Source: Tatumella saanichensis (GTDB taxonomy: Bacteria > Pseudomonadota > Gammaproteobacteria > Enterobacterales > Enterobacteriaceae). Taken from it: DNA of 64,000 nt. Under the pieces are notes generated by a model. That model made no database searches, was not told where the DNA came from, and saw only the letters and a list, made by a program, of their open reading frames with translations. Within the stretch, counting starts at the first letter, position 1; every line of letters starts with the position of its first letter. Location of the stretch: assembly GCF_000439375.1 (NCBI RefSeq), contig NZ_ATMI01000040.1, forward strand, positions 1 through 64,000, read 5' to 3'. Position numbers and translations under genes: made by a program. Shown one piece after another: positions 36,911 through 46,053 of this stretch.

Positions 36911-37894
36911 TCAGGGGATCAGTAAGCTGGAACCTCGGGTTGTACGGCTTTCCAACTGCCGGTGTGCTTCGGCGGCATCCTTGAGGGCAAATTTCTGCTG
37001 GTCAGGAACCTCAACCTTGATTGCCCCGCTGGCGATCAGGGCGAAGAGTTCGCTGCTGGCGGCATCTAACTCCGCGGGCGTCGTAATATAACCAAACAAC
37101 GAAGGGCGCGTGACAAACAACGAGCCTTTTTGGTTAAGGATCCCCAGGTTCACCCCAGTCACCGGTCCGGAGGCATTACCAAAGCTGACCATCAATCCAC
37201 GGCGTTGCAGGGAATCTAAGGAAGCCTCCCAGGTCTCTTTGCCGACTGAATCAAAGACGACGGGTACTTTCTGCCCGTCGGTTAACTCAGCGACCCGCGC
37301 TGCGATGTCTTCTTGACGAGAGTTAATGGTGGCGAATGCCCCTGCGTCCAAGGCTGCCTCGGCTTTCGCCGCCGAGCCTACGGTGCCTATCAGTTTTGCA
37401 CCCAGCGCTTTTGCCCATTGGCAGGCGATCAGACCCACGCCCCCGGCAGCGGCATGAAACAGGAAGGTTTCACCAGCAGTGACCGGATAGGTCTGACGTA
37501 ACAGATATTGCACGGTCAACCCTTTTAGAAACGAGGCCGCTGCCTGTTCGAAACTGATACTGTCCGGCAGTTTTACCAATTTATCTTCATGAACAATATG
37601 CGCTTCGCTGTAGGCCCCGGAAGCTGACTGTGCATAGACCACCCGATCACCGGGGGCAACGCGACTGACTGCGGAGCCGGTACTGACTACCACGCCGGCG
37701 GCTTCAGTTCCGAGTCCTGCCGGTAACGTTGGTGACGGGTAGAGTCCGCTGCGGAAATAGGTATCGATATAATTGATACCTATGGCTTTATTTTCTACCA
37801 CCACCTCGTGCTCAGCGGGTTCTGGCAGAGTGAAGGCTGTCCATTCAAGCACTTCCGGGCCACCATGCTGACGATACTGAATTCGATTTGGCAT
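36911..37894 (-). CDS. qorA: quinone oxidoreductase QorA (zinc-independent MDR family)
   Basis: NADPH-dependent quinone reductase of the medium-chain dehydrogenase family, 327 residues, equal to E. coli QorA. Motifs: GIGTN-type segment KAIGINYIDTYFRSGLYP, GLGTEAAGVV, the cofactor-binding FHAAAGGVGLIACQWAKALGAKLIGTVGS, and SFGNASGPVTGVNLGILNQKGSLFVTRPSL. The ATG at 37894 follows AGGGAG; the in-frame GTG two codons earlier overlaps that site. Divergent from dnaB. Confidence 0.95.
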   Translation of the reverse strand: MPNRIQYRQHGGPEVLEWTAFTLPEPAEHEVVVENKAIGINYIDTYFRSGLYPSPTLPAGLGTEAAGVVVSTGSAVSRVAPGDRVVYAQSASGAYSEAHIVHEDKLVKLPDSISFEQAAASFLKGLTVQYLLRQTYPVTAGETFLFHAAAGGVGLIACQWAKALGAKLIGTVGSAAKAEAALDAGAFATINSRQEDIAARVAELTDGQKVPVVFDSVGKETWEASLDSLQRRGLMVSFGNASGPVTGVNLGILNQKGSLFVTRPSLFGYITTPAELDAASSELFALIASGAIKVEVPDQQKFALKDAAEAHRQLESRTTRGSSLLIP

Positions 37895-38001
37895 TCGCAC
37901 TCCCTGAAATCATGTTGTTTGCCGGGGGACAGGGCGACAATCCGATGAAAAAAAACGTATACTGTGTCGCCCCTTGATCAACACTGGTAATGACATTCAC
38001 T

Positions 38002-39408
38002 ATGGCAGGAAATACATCCGCGAACAAATCCAACGACTCCCGTGATCGTCAGCTGGAAGGCGTAAAAATGCCGCCCCATTCTGTCGAAGCAGAGCAATCT
38101 GTGCTCGGGGGATTAATGCTGGACAATAACCGCTGGGATAATGTTTCTGAGCGCGTGGTGGCAGAAGATTTCTATAGCCGGCCACATCGGATCATTTTCT
38201 CGGAGATGCAGCGTCTACTGGAACTGAACCAGCCGATTGATCTGATCACACTGTCCGAATCGCTGGAGACGAGGGCAGAATTGGAGATGGTTGGCGGATT
38301 CGCCTATCTGGCTGAACTGGCAAAAAATACGCCAAGTGCAGCAAACATTGGTGCTTATGCCGATATTGTCCGTGAACGTGCTGTCGTTCGTGAAATGATC
38401 TCGGTGGCGAATGAAATCGCCGATGCCGGTTTTGACCCTCAGGGTCGTAGTAGTGAAGATCTGTTGGACTTAGCTGAATCCAGTGTCTTTAAGATTGCCG
38501 AAAAACGGGCCAATAAAGAAGACGGTCCGCAAAATATTGAACAGGTTCTGGAAGCCACCATCAGCCGTATCGAGGAGCTTGTCGGCACCCCGCATGATGG
38601 GGTGACCGGGGTCGATACTGGCTATCAGGATCTGAATAAGAAGACCGCAGGTCTGCAGGGGTCGGACCTAATCATCATCGCAGCACGTCCGTCGATGGGT
38701 AAAACCACCTTTGCGATGAACTTGTGTGAAAATGCGGCAATGTTGCAGTCTAAACCGGTACTGATTTTCAGCCTAGAGATGCCCAGTGAGCAGCTGATGA
38801 TGCGTATGCTGGCTTCCCTATCCCGTGTCGATCAGACCCGTATTCGTACCGGTCAGTTGGATGATGAAGATTGGTCTAGGATTTCTGGCACCATGGGGGT
38901 GTTGCTGGAAAAGAAAAATATGTATATCGATGATTCCTCAGGCCTGACGCCGACCGAAGTCCGTTCTCGTGCTCGGCGTATATTCCGCGAAAATGGCGGT
39001 CTGAGCATGATTATGATCGATTACCTGCAGTTAATGCGAGTGCCGTCACTGTCGGATAACCGTACCTTGGAGATCGCTGAAATTTCCCGATCGCTGAAAG
39101 CACTGGCAAAAGAACTGAATGTGCCGGTGGTGGCACTGTCGCAGCTTAACCGTTCATTGGAGCAGCGTGCAGATAAGCGTCCGGTCAACTCGGATTTGCG
39201 TGAATCGGGATCCATCGAACAGGATGCTGACTTAATTATGTTTATCTACCGTGATGAGGTTTATCACGAGAACAGTGATATGAAAGGGATTGCTGAAATT
39301 ATCTTAGGTAAACAGCGTAACGGGCCGATCGGTACGGTACGCCTGACATTTAATGGTCAATGGTCGAGGTTCGATAACTATGCCGGCCCGCAATACGACG
39401 ATGAGTAA
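38002..39408 (+). CDS. dnaB: replicative DNA helicase DnaB
   Basis: Hexameric 5'-3' helicase of the replication fork. 468 residues (E. coli 471). N-terminal DnaG-interaction domain (PHSVEAEQSVLGGLMLDNNRWDNV), linker, and C-terminal RecA-like domain with Walker A ARPSMGKTTFAM, Walker B MIMIDYLQLM and the arginine-finger region ESGSIEQDADLIMFIYRDEVY. Start MAGNTSANK at 38002 matches E. coli MAGNKPFNK; an ATG four codons earlier is not conserved. No intein. Confidence 0.97.
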   Translation: MAGNTSANKSNDSRDRQLEGVKMPPHSVEAEQSVLGGLMLDNNRWDNVSERVVAEDFYSRPHRIIFSEMQRLLELNQPIDLITLSESLETRAELEMVGGFAYLAELAKNTPSAANIGAYADIVRERAVVREMISVANEIADAGFDPQGRSSEDLLDLAESSVFKIAEKRANKEDGPQNIEQVLEATISRIEELVGTPHDGVTGVDTGYQDLNKKTAGLQGSDLIIIAARPSMGKTTFAMNLCENAAMLQSKPVLIFSLEMPSEQLMMRMLASLSRVDQTRIRTGQLDDEDWSRISGTMGVLLEKKNMYIDDSSGLTPTEVRSRARRIFRENGGLSMIMIDYLQLMRVPSLSDNRTLEIAEISRSLKALAKELNVPVVALSQLNRSLEQRADKRPVNSDLRESGSIEQDADLIMFIYRDEVYHENSDMKGIAEIILGKQRNGPIGTVRLTFNGQWSRFDNYAGPQYDDE

Positions 39409-39417
39409 TCTTCTGTT

Positions 39418-39442
39418 CCGTCACAGTTCCGTGCTGTGACGG
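39418..39442 (+). terminator. hairpin after dnaB
   Basis: CCGTCACAG-TTCCGTG-CTGTGACGG, a perfect 9-bp stem 9 bp after the dnaB stop, without a T run. Confidence 0.6.
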
Positions 39443-39473
39443 TTAACCAGCAGTCTGCCTGAGAGAACCTGCA

Positions 39474-39953
39474 ATGATCCGCCTCGATAACCATGATATT
39501 CAAATCCTGACGCTGTTACAAAGCAATGGCCGCTTAACCAATCAGGAACTCAGTGGGTTGGTTGGGCTATCGGCGTCACAGTGTTCGCGGCGCCGTATTC
39601 AACTGGAGCAGACCGGCAGTATTCTCGGTTACTACGCCAGATTGTCGCCGGATGCACTGGGGCCGGAAGTGACTGGTCTTATAGAAGTCCAACTGATGAA
39701 CCACAGCTCAGAATATGTGGATAACTTCCACCGTCGTGTAGCGGAAGACAGTGCCATTATTGATGCATTTAAAACCACCGGTGATGCCGATTATCTGTTG
39801 AAAGTGACGGTAGCGGACCTCAACGCCCTGAGCATGCTGATCCATCAGTTGGTAGCCGGTTATCAGGGGGTGGCGCATGTTAAAACCTCAGTGGTGCTTA
39901 ACCGTATCAAAGAGGACGGCCTGATGCTCGATGGTCTGCCCGGGGGAGATTAG
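39474..39953 (+). CDS. Lrp/AsnC family transcriptional regulator
   Basis: A 159-residue regulator with an N-terminal winged helix (DNHDIQILTLLQSNGRLTNQELSGLVGLSASQCSRRRIQLEQTG) and a C-terminal RAM/AsnC effector-binding domain (DAFKTTGDADYLLKVTVADLNAL). It is not Lrp or AsnC itself. It lies where alr sits in E. coli, upstream of a YitT-like membrane gene on the same strand, which may be its target. The ligand, probably an amino acid, is unknown. Confidence 0.87.
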   Translation: MIRLDNHDIQILTLLQSNGRLTNQELSGLVGLSASQCSRRRIQLEQTGSILGYYARLSPDALGPEVTGLIEVQLMNHSSEYVDNFHRRVAEDSAIIDAFKTTGDADYLLKVTVADLNALSMLIHQLVAGYQGVAHVKTSVVLNRIKEDGLMLDGLPGGD

Positions 39954-40149
39954 GCTCAGGTGCGATCAATATCGTGCAATTATCCTAAAAAAATGCGTAA
40001 ATAGTGCAATGGGGTGACTCAATATGCGCACTTTTGCTTATTTGCTGTCGTCCCCGCCTTATGTGAAGACTCTATATTACTTTTTCTCAGGTCACTCCTT
40101 CCTTTCCACAGGCTGTTGAAGCGTTGTCTCAGGGAGAGGGTCGGGCTGA

Positions 40150-40809
40150 GTGTTGATTCCTGACGGGGGAATGATGTCGACAATAAGCACTACAAATAGC
40201 GATCATATACCACACAGCTGGGCAGAGGACGCACTCGCGATACTGTTTGGCACTCTGCTGGTCTCTTTTGGGATTGTGATGCTAAAGCAGGCTGGCGCGC
40301 TAACTGGTAGCACTGCTGGGATTGCGTTTCTGATCAGTTATATTTCACCCTTATCCTTTGGCGCGGCCTTTTTTCTGATTAACCTGCCGTTTTACTGGTT
40401 GGCTGTACGCCAAATGGGGTGGGAATTTACCCTTAAAACCTTCAGTGCGGTGGCACTGGTGTCGCTGTTTACCCACCTGCACCCGATGTTTATGCATTTT
40501 TCCAGCTTAAATCCTTTCTATGCCGCCCTATTTGGTAATATTGTGATGGGCATGGGGTTCATTGTTCTGTTCCGGCACAAAGCCAGCCTGGGTGGTGTGA
40601 ATATTCTCGCATTATGGCTGCAGAAACGTATCGGATTACGGGCAGGGAAATTACAGATGGCGGTCGATACCTGTGTGGTACTGGCTTCGCTATGGGTGGT
40701 GTCACTGCCGATGCTGCTGGCATCGGTGTGTGGTGCGGTGATCCTGAATCTGATTATTGCCATGAACCACCGTCCCGGTCGCTACAGGGTGTCACCGGGC
40801 AGCGACTAA
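40150..40809 (+). CDS. YitT-family (DUF161) membrane protein
   Basis: A 219-residue inner-membrane protein with five to six hydrophobic segments and the family features GALTGSTAGIAFLISY and ASLGGVNILALWLQKR. Function unknown; related proteins have been proposed as transporters. The start is taken as GTG at 40150, nine bases after AGGGAGAGGG; ATG codons at 40171 and 40174 lie too close to a G-rich site to be favoured, but one is possible. It lies between an AsnC-like regulator and tyrB, suggesting an amino-acid-related role (inference). Confidence 0.75.
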   Translation: MLIPDGGMMSTISTTNSDHIPHSWAEDALAILFGTLLVSFGIVMLKQAGALTGSTAGIAFLISYISPLSFGAAFFLINLPFYWLAVRQMGWEFTLKTFSAVALVSLFTHLHPMFMHFSSLNPFYAALFGNIVMGMGFIVLFRHKASLGGVNILALWLQKRIGLRAGKLQMAVDTCVVLASLWVVSLPMLLASVCGAVILNLIIAMNHRPGRYRVSPGSD

Positions 40810-40839
40810 TCACAGTGATTAATAACGGAGAAGTACAGC

Positions 40840-42036
40840 GTGTTTCAACATGTCGAGCCCTATGGTGGCGATCCTATCCTGACGTTGATGGAAAAATATA
40901 AACAAGATCCGCGGGTCGCCAAAGTTAATCTGAGTATCGGCCTTTATTATAACGAAGAAGGGGTTGTTCCTCAGCTGCAGGCGGTGGTCGACGCAGAGAA
41001 GCGTCTGGCGGTGAATGCCCGTGAAGCCTCAATTTATCTGCCGATGGAAGGAATGAGTGCCTATCGCCAGGCGATTATTAACCTGCTATTTGGTGCCGGC
41101 CATCCTCTGGCAGAGAGCGGGCGTATTGCCTGTATCCAGACCCTCGGTGGCTCAGGTGCGCTGAAAGTGGGTGCCGATTTTCTGAAAACGTATTTCCCAG
41201 ACTCGGAGCTGTGGGTCAGCGACCCGACGTGGGAAAATCATATCGCTATCTTCTCCGGTGCCGGTTTCAAGGTGAACCGTTATCCGTGGTATGACCCGCA
41301 AACTCATGGTGTTAACTTCCCGGCCTTTATCGATGCGCTGAATGCCTTGCCAGCGCGCAGTGTGGTACTGCTGCACCCTTGCTGCCATAACCCAACCGGG
41401 GCAGATCTGACAACAGAGCAATGGGATAAAACCATTGAAGTACTGAAAGATCGCGGTCTGATCCCGTTTATGGATATTGCCTACCAGGGCTTTGGCGCGG
41501 GTGCAGAAAAAGATTGCTATGCGATCCGCGCTGCTGCGGAAGCGGGTTTACCGGTGATGGTCAGTAACTCCTTCTCAAAGATTTTCTCGCTATACAGTGA
41601 GCGTGTTGGCGGTCTGTCGGTGATTTGCGCTGACAGTGATGAAGCAAATTGTGTGCTGGGGCAACTGAAAGCGGCGGTACGCCGTAACTACTCTAGCCCG
41701 CCGACCCACGGTGCATTACTGGTTTCCTCGGTCCTTAATGACGATACTCTGCGTCAGCAGTGGCTGGATGAACTGGAAGAGATGCGTCTGCGTATTCTCG
41801 ATATGCGTCAGGCTCTGGTAACGGCTCTGAATCAGGCCTTACCGGGACGGGATTTCAGTTACTTGGAAAAACAGCGTGGCATGTTCAGCTACACTGGGCT
41901 GAGCGCTCAGCAGGTGGACAGATTGCGTGACGAGTTCGGTATTTATCTGATCAGCAGTGGGCGGATGTGTGTCGCGGGCCTCAATAGCCGCAATATTCAG
42001 CGTGTCGCTGAGGCCTTTGCGGCGGTGATGGCGTAA
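40840..42036 (+). CDS. tyrB: aromatic amino acid aminotransferase TyrB
   Basis: PLP-dependent transaminase of tyrosine, phenylalanine, aspartate and leucine synthesis. 398 residues (E. coli 397). Fold-type I motifs: [40 protein letters not shown], the PLP lysine in [20 protein letters not shown], and [12 protein letters not shown] with the substrate-binding arginine. GTG start with GGAG 9 bases upstream. The cysteine-containing HPCCHNPTG matches TyrB rather than AspC. A terminator follows. Confidence 0.93.
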   Translation: MFQHVEPYGGDPILTLMEKYKQDPRVAKVNLSIGLYYNEEGVVPQLQAVVDAEKRLAVNAREASIYLPMEGMSAYRQAIINLLFGAGHPLAESGRIACIQTLGGSGALKVGADFLKTYFPDSELWVSDPTWENHIAIFSGAGFKVNRYPWYDPQTHGVNFPAFIDALNALPARSVVLLHPCCHNPTGADLTTEQWDKTIEVLKDRGLIPFMDIAYQGFGAGAEKDCYAIRAAAEAGLPVMVSNSFSKIFSLYSERVGGLSVICADSDEANCVLGQLKAAVRRNYSSPPTHGALLVSSVLNDDTLRQQWLDELEEMRLRILDMRQALVTALNQALPGRDFSYLEKQRGMFSYTGLSAQQVDRLRDEFGIYLISSGRMCVAGLNSRNIQRVAEAFAAVMA

Positions 42037-42054
42037 TCTCATCGACAGGCAGTG

Positions 42055-42079
42055 AAAAGCGGGAGAGATCCCGCTTTTT
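42055..42079 (+). terminator. tyrB terminator
   Basis: AAAAGCGGGA-GAGA-TCCCGCTTTTT, A-flanked and T-tailed, 18 bp after the tyrB stop; it also faces the end of the convergent tautomerase gene. Confidence 0.9.
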
Positions 42080-42098
42080 GTTTATCTGAAACCAGAGA

Positions 42099-42488
42099 TT
42101 ATAAGGTTCCGGTCATATACTGAGCTTCACCATAGCCAAAGCTCCAGTCACCTTTACCGTTACTGATAAAGGAGATCATCAGGTCATTCCCGTCGATACC
42201 ACAGACCGACTTCAGCTCTTCCGCTAAGCGCTTCATAAAGTACTGTTTCTGTTCATCGCTGCGCGGGCTAGTAAAAACACGCAACATGACAAACTTCTCA
42301 CTGCGTTCAAAACCCAGTCCAGTATCCTGGAAGACCATCTGATAGGCTTTGTTTTCGTGAACAATCTGGTAACGGTCACGTTCTGGCACTTTAAAGGCTT
42401 CCAGTACCACCTGATGAGCCGTATTCAGTAAGGTTTTCACTTCCTGTTCACTGCGACCTTCAATAATATCAAACTGTAATAATGGCAT
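42099..42488 (-). CDS. tautomerase family protein
   Basis: A 129-residue protein of the tautomerase superfamily with the catalytic N-terminal proline directly after the initiator Met (MPLLQFDIIEGRSEQEVKTLLN). Two beta-alpha-beta halves are recognisable, the second with VMLRVFTSPRSDEQKQYFMKRLAEEL. Such enzymes act on enol or halogenated carboxylates; the substrate here is unknown. GGAG lies upstream of the ATG. It is divergent from a LysR regulator 102 bp away, its likely controller. Confidence 0.85.
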   Translation of the reverse strand: MPLLQFDIIEGRSEQEVKTLLNTAHQVVLEAFKVPERDRYQIVHENKAYQMVFQDTGLGFERSEKFVMLRVFTSPRSDEQKQYFMKRLAEELKSVCGIDGNDLMISFISNGKGDWSFGYGEAQYMTGTL

Positions 42489-42590
42489 ATTGCGGACTCC
42501 TTAAGGGTATCTATCCCCATTCTGGCTTTTCCGGGCGGGTAGAAAAAGCGTTCTACGTGAAATGATTGTTTAACAGAGTGAATAGTCGTT

Positions 42591-43523
42591 ATGAAAAGAA
42601 GTCAGGCTGACGCATTACTCAACCCGTTACACTGGCTGTTGGTGCTGGCAGAGCAGGGAAGCTTTACCCGTGCAGCGGAACAGTTAGGGGTCAGTAAGGC
42701 GGCGATGAGTCAGAAGATCAAACAGTTAGAGAGCTTAGCCGGTGTGGCGTTGGTGACTCGCACCACCCGCAGTGTTCGTCTGACCGAGGCCGGTAAAACG
42801 CTGACTAGTGGGCTACGCCAGCCGTTTGAGCAGATTGAACAACAGTTTACGGCGATACGGGATAGCAGCGGCCCCTTACGGGGGACTGTACGCATTACTG
42901 CACCGGTGGCCTTTGCCCGCCAGCAATTGTTAGGGCCGATCCGCGGTTTTTTACAACAGTATCCGCAGGTGAGGATCCAGTTGGAAGTCTCTGATCAGCT
43001 ACTGTCTCTGGCCAGTGAAGGGTTTGACTTGGCAATCCGCCACAGCCATCGGGTTGCAGATACCCATGTGGTTCTACCGCTGTGTGATACCCGCACCTTG
43101 CTGGTGGCGGCACCGGACTACCTGAAATGGGCCGGGACACCGCAACACCCGCAGGCGCTGACACAATATGATTGTCTCTATTACCCCCGCGGCAACGAGT
43201 TGCCACAGTGGCGCTTCCGCCATTCCCAGCAGCAGGAATGTTGCAGCGTCACCATCAGAGGCAGTTTTGCCACCAATAACAGTGAGTCGATCCGTGATGC
43301 CGCCATTGCGGGTCTCGGTATTGCGATGCTACCGGAGTTCAGCGCCCGCGCTGCATTGCAGGCAGGACAACTGACCCCAGTCCTGGCGGACTGGCAGATT
43401 GAGGGCGGGTTTGCGGATAAAATCTGGCTGGTGCGCCCTTATTCACCACGGGTCCCTAGGGCAGTCACTGTGTTTAGCCATTGGCTACAGGATGCGTTTA
43501 GCGACCAGCGGATGTCACGCTAA
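42591..43523 (+). CDS. LysR-family transcriptional regulator
   Basis: A 310-residue LysR-type regulator: winged helix WLLVLAEQGSFTRAAEQLGVSKAAMSQKIKQLESLAGVALVTRTTRSVRLTEAG (residues 16-69) and a periplasmic-binding-protein-like effector domain, with GLGIAMLPEFSA near the end. It resembles the group that regulates oxidoreductase or detoxification genes, but no specific member was recognised. Divergent from the tautomerase gene, and only 14 bp from the convergent methyltransferase-like gene. Confidence 0.88.
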   Translation: MKRSQADALLNPLHWLLVLAEQGSFTRAAEQLGVSKAAMSQKIKQLESLAGVALVTRTTRSVRLTEAGKTLTSGLRQPFEQIEQQFTAIRDSSGPLRGTVRITAPVAFARQQLLGPIRGFLQQYPQVRIQLEVSDQLLSLASEGFDLAIRHSHRVADTHVVLPLCDTRTLLVAAPDYLKWAGTPQHPQALTQYDCLYYPRGNELPQWRFRHSQQQECCSVTIRGSFATNNSESIRDAAIAGLGIAMLPEFSARAALQAGQLTPVLADWQIEGGFADKIWLVRPYSPRVPRAVTVFSHWLQDAFSDQRMSR

Positions 43524-43537
43524 GTGACTGGACTGCC

Positions 43538-44719
43538 TTAGTCGCTCCATACCTCACGGGCAATCTCGGTAACCAGCGCGATTTTGGCCCACTGTTGTGC
43601 TTCGGTCAGGATATTCCCTTCTTCGGTAGAAGCGAAACCGCATTGCGTACTGAGGCAGAGCCGTTCCAGTGGCAAATAGCGCGTGGCTTCATGGATACGG
43701 TTGATGATGGTCTGTTTATCTTCCAGTTCGCCGTTTTTTGAGGAAATCAGTCCCAGCACCACTTTTTTATCGCCACTGGTGTAAGCCAGCGGTGAAAAAT
43801 CCCCGGCGCGTTCGGTATCGAACTCCAGATAATAGGCAGAGACATTTTCCCGGCCCAGCAAGGGTTCGGCTACCGCCTGATAGCCACCACTGGCTGCCCA
43901 GGTCGAGCGATAGTTACCGCGGCAGACATGGGTGGTCAGCACCATATCCTCGGGGGCCCCGACCAATGCCGCATTATTGATGCTGAGTAGCAATTCGGTC
44001 AGGGCTTTCAGATCATCGCTGATCACCGTGTGCTGACCAGGATGGCAGTCACAACCGCTGTGGCCGGGTTGTTTATCTTCGGCAATACCACTGTTGTTAT
44101 AACGGGCATCGACCATCATGCCCCAAGTGCAATCATCCAATTGCAGGTTGCGACAGCCAGCGGCATAGAGTTCACGGATCACGTTCTGATAAGCCGCTGT
44201 TAAGTCACGGATCAGCACCTGTTGATCGGGGTAATAAGCGTTGGTGGTGGTGCTATTATCGGGGCGGCAAAATTCTTTAAAGGTCTGGGCGGGGGCAGGG
44301 AGAGTCATACGGGGCACAGTATCGTCCCCTGCCAGCGATAACAGAAAACGGAAGTGCTCAACAAAAGGGTGGTTTTCACCGCTGATTTGACCGCTTATCT
44401 GTGCGGTTTCGGCGCGGGTTTCCATATCTGCGAAGCGATAACCCTGTGTCAGTTGCTGTTTGTGCACACCGTTCAGCCCCCACATAAAATCAAGGTGCCA
44501 CCAACTGCGGCGAAACTCACCGTCAGTGATCACCCGTAAGCCGGCCTGCTTCTGTTTACGTACCAGCTCAGTGATGGTTTTATCTTCGACAGATTTCAGT
44601 TGTGCGGCGCTGATGCGACCTTGCGCCGCGTCTTTTCTTGCCTGATGTAATTCAACGGGACGTAAATAACTGCCGACAACGTCAGCGCGGAATGGGGGAC
44701 GGAGAGTCTGTGTTGGCAT
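43538..44719 (-). CDS. cobalamin-independent methionine synthase-like protein (MetE C-terminal domain, YxjG type)
   Basis: A 393-residue protein of the MetE catalytic-domain (UROD/MetE) superfamily, half the length of true MetE. N-terminal PPFRADVVGSYLRP and ITDGEFRRSWWHLDF; candidate zinc ligands are His and Cys in HVCRGNYR and Cys in STQCGFAST, with an acidic YLEFDTE between. LQLDDCTWG is also typical. Related proteins (YxjG/YxjH, EpsI-like) are thought to be methyltransferases or core methionine synthases using folates; the reaction here is unproven. The ATG at 44719 follows TGGAAAC; an upstream in-frame start is not conserved. Confidence 0.84.
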   Translation of the reverse strand: MPTQTLRPPFRADVVGSYLRPVELHQARKDAAQGRISAAQLKSVEDKTITELVRKQKQAGLRVITDGEFRRSWWHLDFMWGLNGVHKQQLTQGYRFADMETRAETAQISGQISGENHPFVEHFRFLLSLAGDDTVPRMTLPAPAQTFKEFCRPDNSTTTNAYYPDQQVLIRDLTAAYQNVIRELYAAGCRNLQLDDCTWGMMVDARYNNSGIAEDKQPGHSGCDCHPGQHTVISDDLKALTELLLSINNAALVGAPEDMVLTTHVCRGNYRSTWAASGGYQAVAEPLLGRENVSAYYLEFDTERAGDFSPLAYTSGDKKVVLGLISSKNGELEDKQTIINRIHEATRYLPLERLCLSTQCGFASTEEGNILTEAQQWAKIALVTEIAREVWSD

Positions 44720-44804
44720 GATAGTTTCCAGGGTTATTATAAATGTGGGTATCACACCATACTCTGAAATCTACTGCTCAGGGGTGAAATTAATTCAACT
44801 TGTA

Positions 44805-44831
44805 CCGCCGGCTACCAGGGTGCGCCGGCGG
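44805..44831. terminator. hairpin after the alcohol dehydrogenase gene
   Basis: CCGCCGGC and GCCGGCGG pair around an 11-base loop, 18 bp past the stop of the minus-strand dehydrogenase gene. No T run. Confidence 0.5.
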
Positions 44832-44848
44832 CGGAGAGGGAGCGATAG

Positions 44849-45901
44849 CTACTTTTTCAAGCTATTGATATCAATAACAAATCGATACTTCACATCACTT
44901 TTCAGCATCCGTTCGTAAGCGTCATTAACCTGATCGATATCGATCATCTCAATGTCAGCAGTGATACCGTGCTGACCACAAAAATCGAGCATTTCCTGAG
45001 TTTCAGCAATACCACCAATTAACGATCCCGAGACGCTGCGGCGTTTGAAAATCAGGCTGGCGACGCTCGGTGACGGATGGTCATGCTCCGGTACACCGAC
45101 CAGTGTCATATTGCCGTCGCGTTTTAGCAGGTTAATAAACGGCGTTAAATCATGGGTAGCCGCCACGGTATTCAGGATAAAGTCGAAGCTGTTGAGATGT
45201 TGTTCCATCTGCTTAGCATCTTTAGAGACCACCACTTCATCGGCTCCCAGACGCTTACCGTCTTCGATTTTAGACGGAGAGGTAGTAAACAGCACTACTT
45301 TTGCCCCCATCGCATGGGCGATCTTAACGCCCATATGGCCGAGGCCACCCAGTCCTACCACGCCCACTTTTTGTCCTGGGCCGACTTTCCAGTGTTTCAG
45401 TGGCGAGAAGGTGGTGATCCCGGCGCACAGCAGTGGCGCAACCCCTGCGGGATCAAGGTTTTCTGGCACTTTCAGGACAAAGTCTTCATGGACCACGATA
45501 CCGGACGCATAGCCGCCGTAAGTGATTTTGCCGTCAAAGCGATCTTCACTGTTATAGGTGGCGACGAAGCCGTTTTCGCAGTATTGCTCAAGACCGTCCT
45601 CACAGCTTTCGCAGTGGCGACAAGAGTCTACCAAGCAGCCAACGCCGACTAAATCACCGACCTGATACTTATGGCTGTTCGCGCCAGTGGCGGTGACTCG
45701 GCCGACGATTTCATGGCCCGGAACAACTGGGAACACAGTATTACGCCACTCATTACGGGCTTGGTGGAGGTCAGAGTGACAGACTCCGCAATAGAGGATC
45801 TCAATCTCGACATCTTGGTCACGCAGTTCGCGTGGCTGATAGCTAAAGGGCGCGAGGGGGGACTTTTCGTTCTGTGCTGCATATGCATGAAAAACTTTCA
45901 T
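44849..45901 (-). CDS. zinc-dependent alcohol dehydrogenase / aldehyde reductase, YahK-like
   Basis: A 350-residue medium-chain dehydrogenase, closely similar to E. coli YahK (NADPH-dependent aldehyde reductase of the cinnamyl alcohol dehydrogenase group). Catalytic zinc ligands: Cys in YCGVCHSDLHQ and His-Glu in VVPGHEIVGRV. The structural zinc cluster is CRHCESCEDGLEQYC. The cofactor site is VGLGGLGHMGVKIAHAMGAKV. AGGAG precedes the ATG. Monocistronic. The physiological aldehyde is unknown. Confidence 0.9.
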   Translation of the reverse strand: MKVFHAYAAQNEKSPLAPFSYQPRELRDQDVEIEILYCGVCHSDLHQARNEWRNTVFPVVPGHEIVGRVTATGANSHKYQVGDLVGVGCLVDSCRHCESCEDGLEQYCENGFVATYNSEDRFDGKITYGGYASGIVVHEDFVLKVPENLDPAGVAPLLCAGITTFSPLKHWKVGPGQKVGVVGLGGLGHMGVKIAHAMGAKVVLFTTSPSKIEDGKRLGADEVVVSKDAKQMEQHLNSFDFILNTVAATHDLTPFINLLKRDGNMTLVGVPEHDHPSPSVASLIFKRRSVSGSLIGGIAETQEMLDFCGQHGITADIEMIDIDQVNDAYERMLKSDVKYRFVIDINSLKK

Positions 45902-46016
45902 GATGTCTCCTGTCAGAAAGAAAAAAATTCCGGAATTGTTCGCCGGAGAGGGTGAAGACTGTGCCAGGACGGTCAGTGAACTGCCTAAACATAATGTCCA
46001 TCGTGGCCACAGAGAG

Positions 46017-46038
46017 GTCGGTACCCGGGGGTACCGAC
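46017..46038. terminator. hairpin after uvrA
   Basis: GTCGGTACCC and GGGTACCGAC form a nearly perfect stem with a very short loop, 16 bp past the uvrA stop on the minus strand. No T run. Confidence 0.5.
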
Positions 46039-46053
46039 ACTCAGGGGAAGTGA

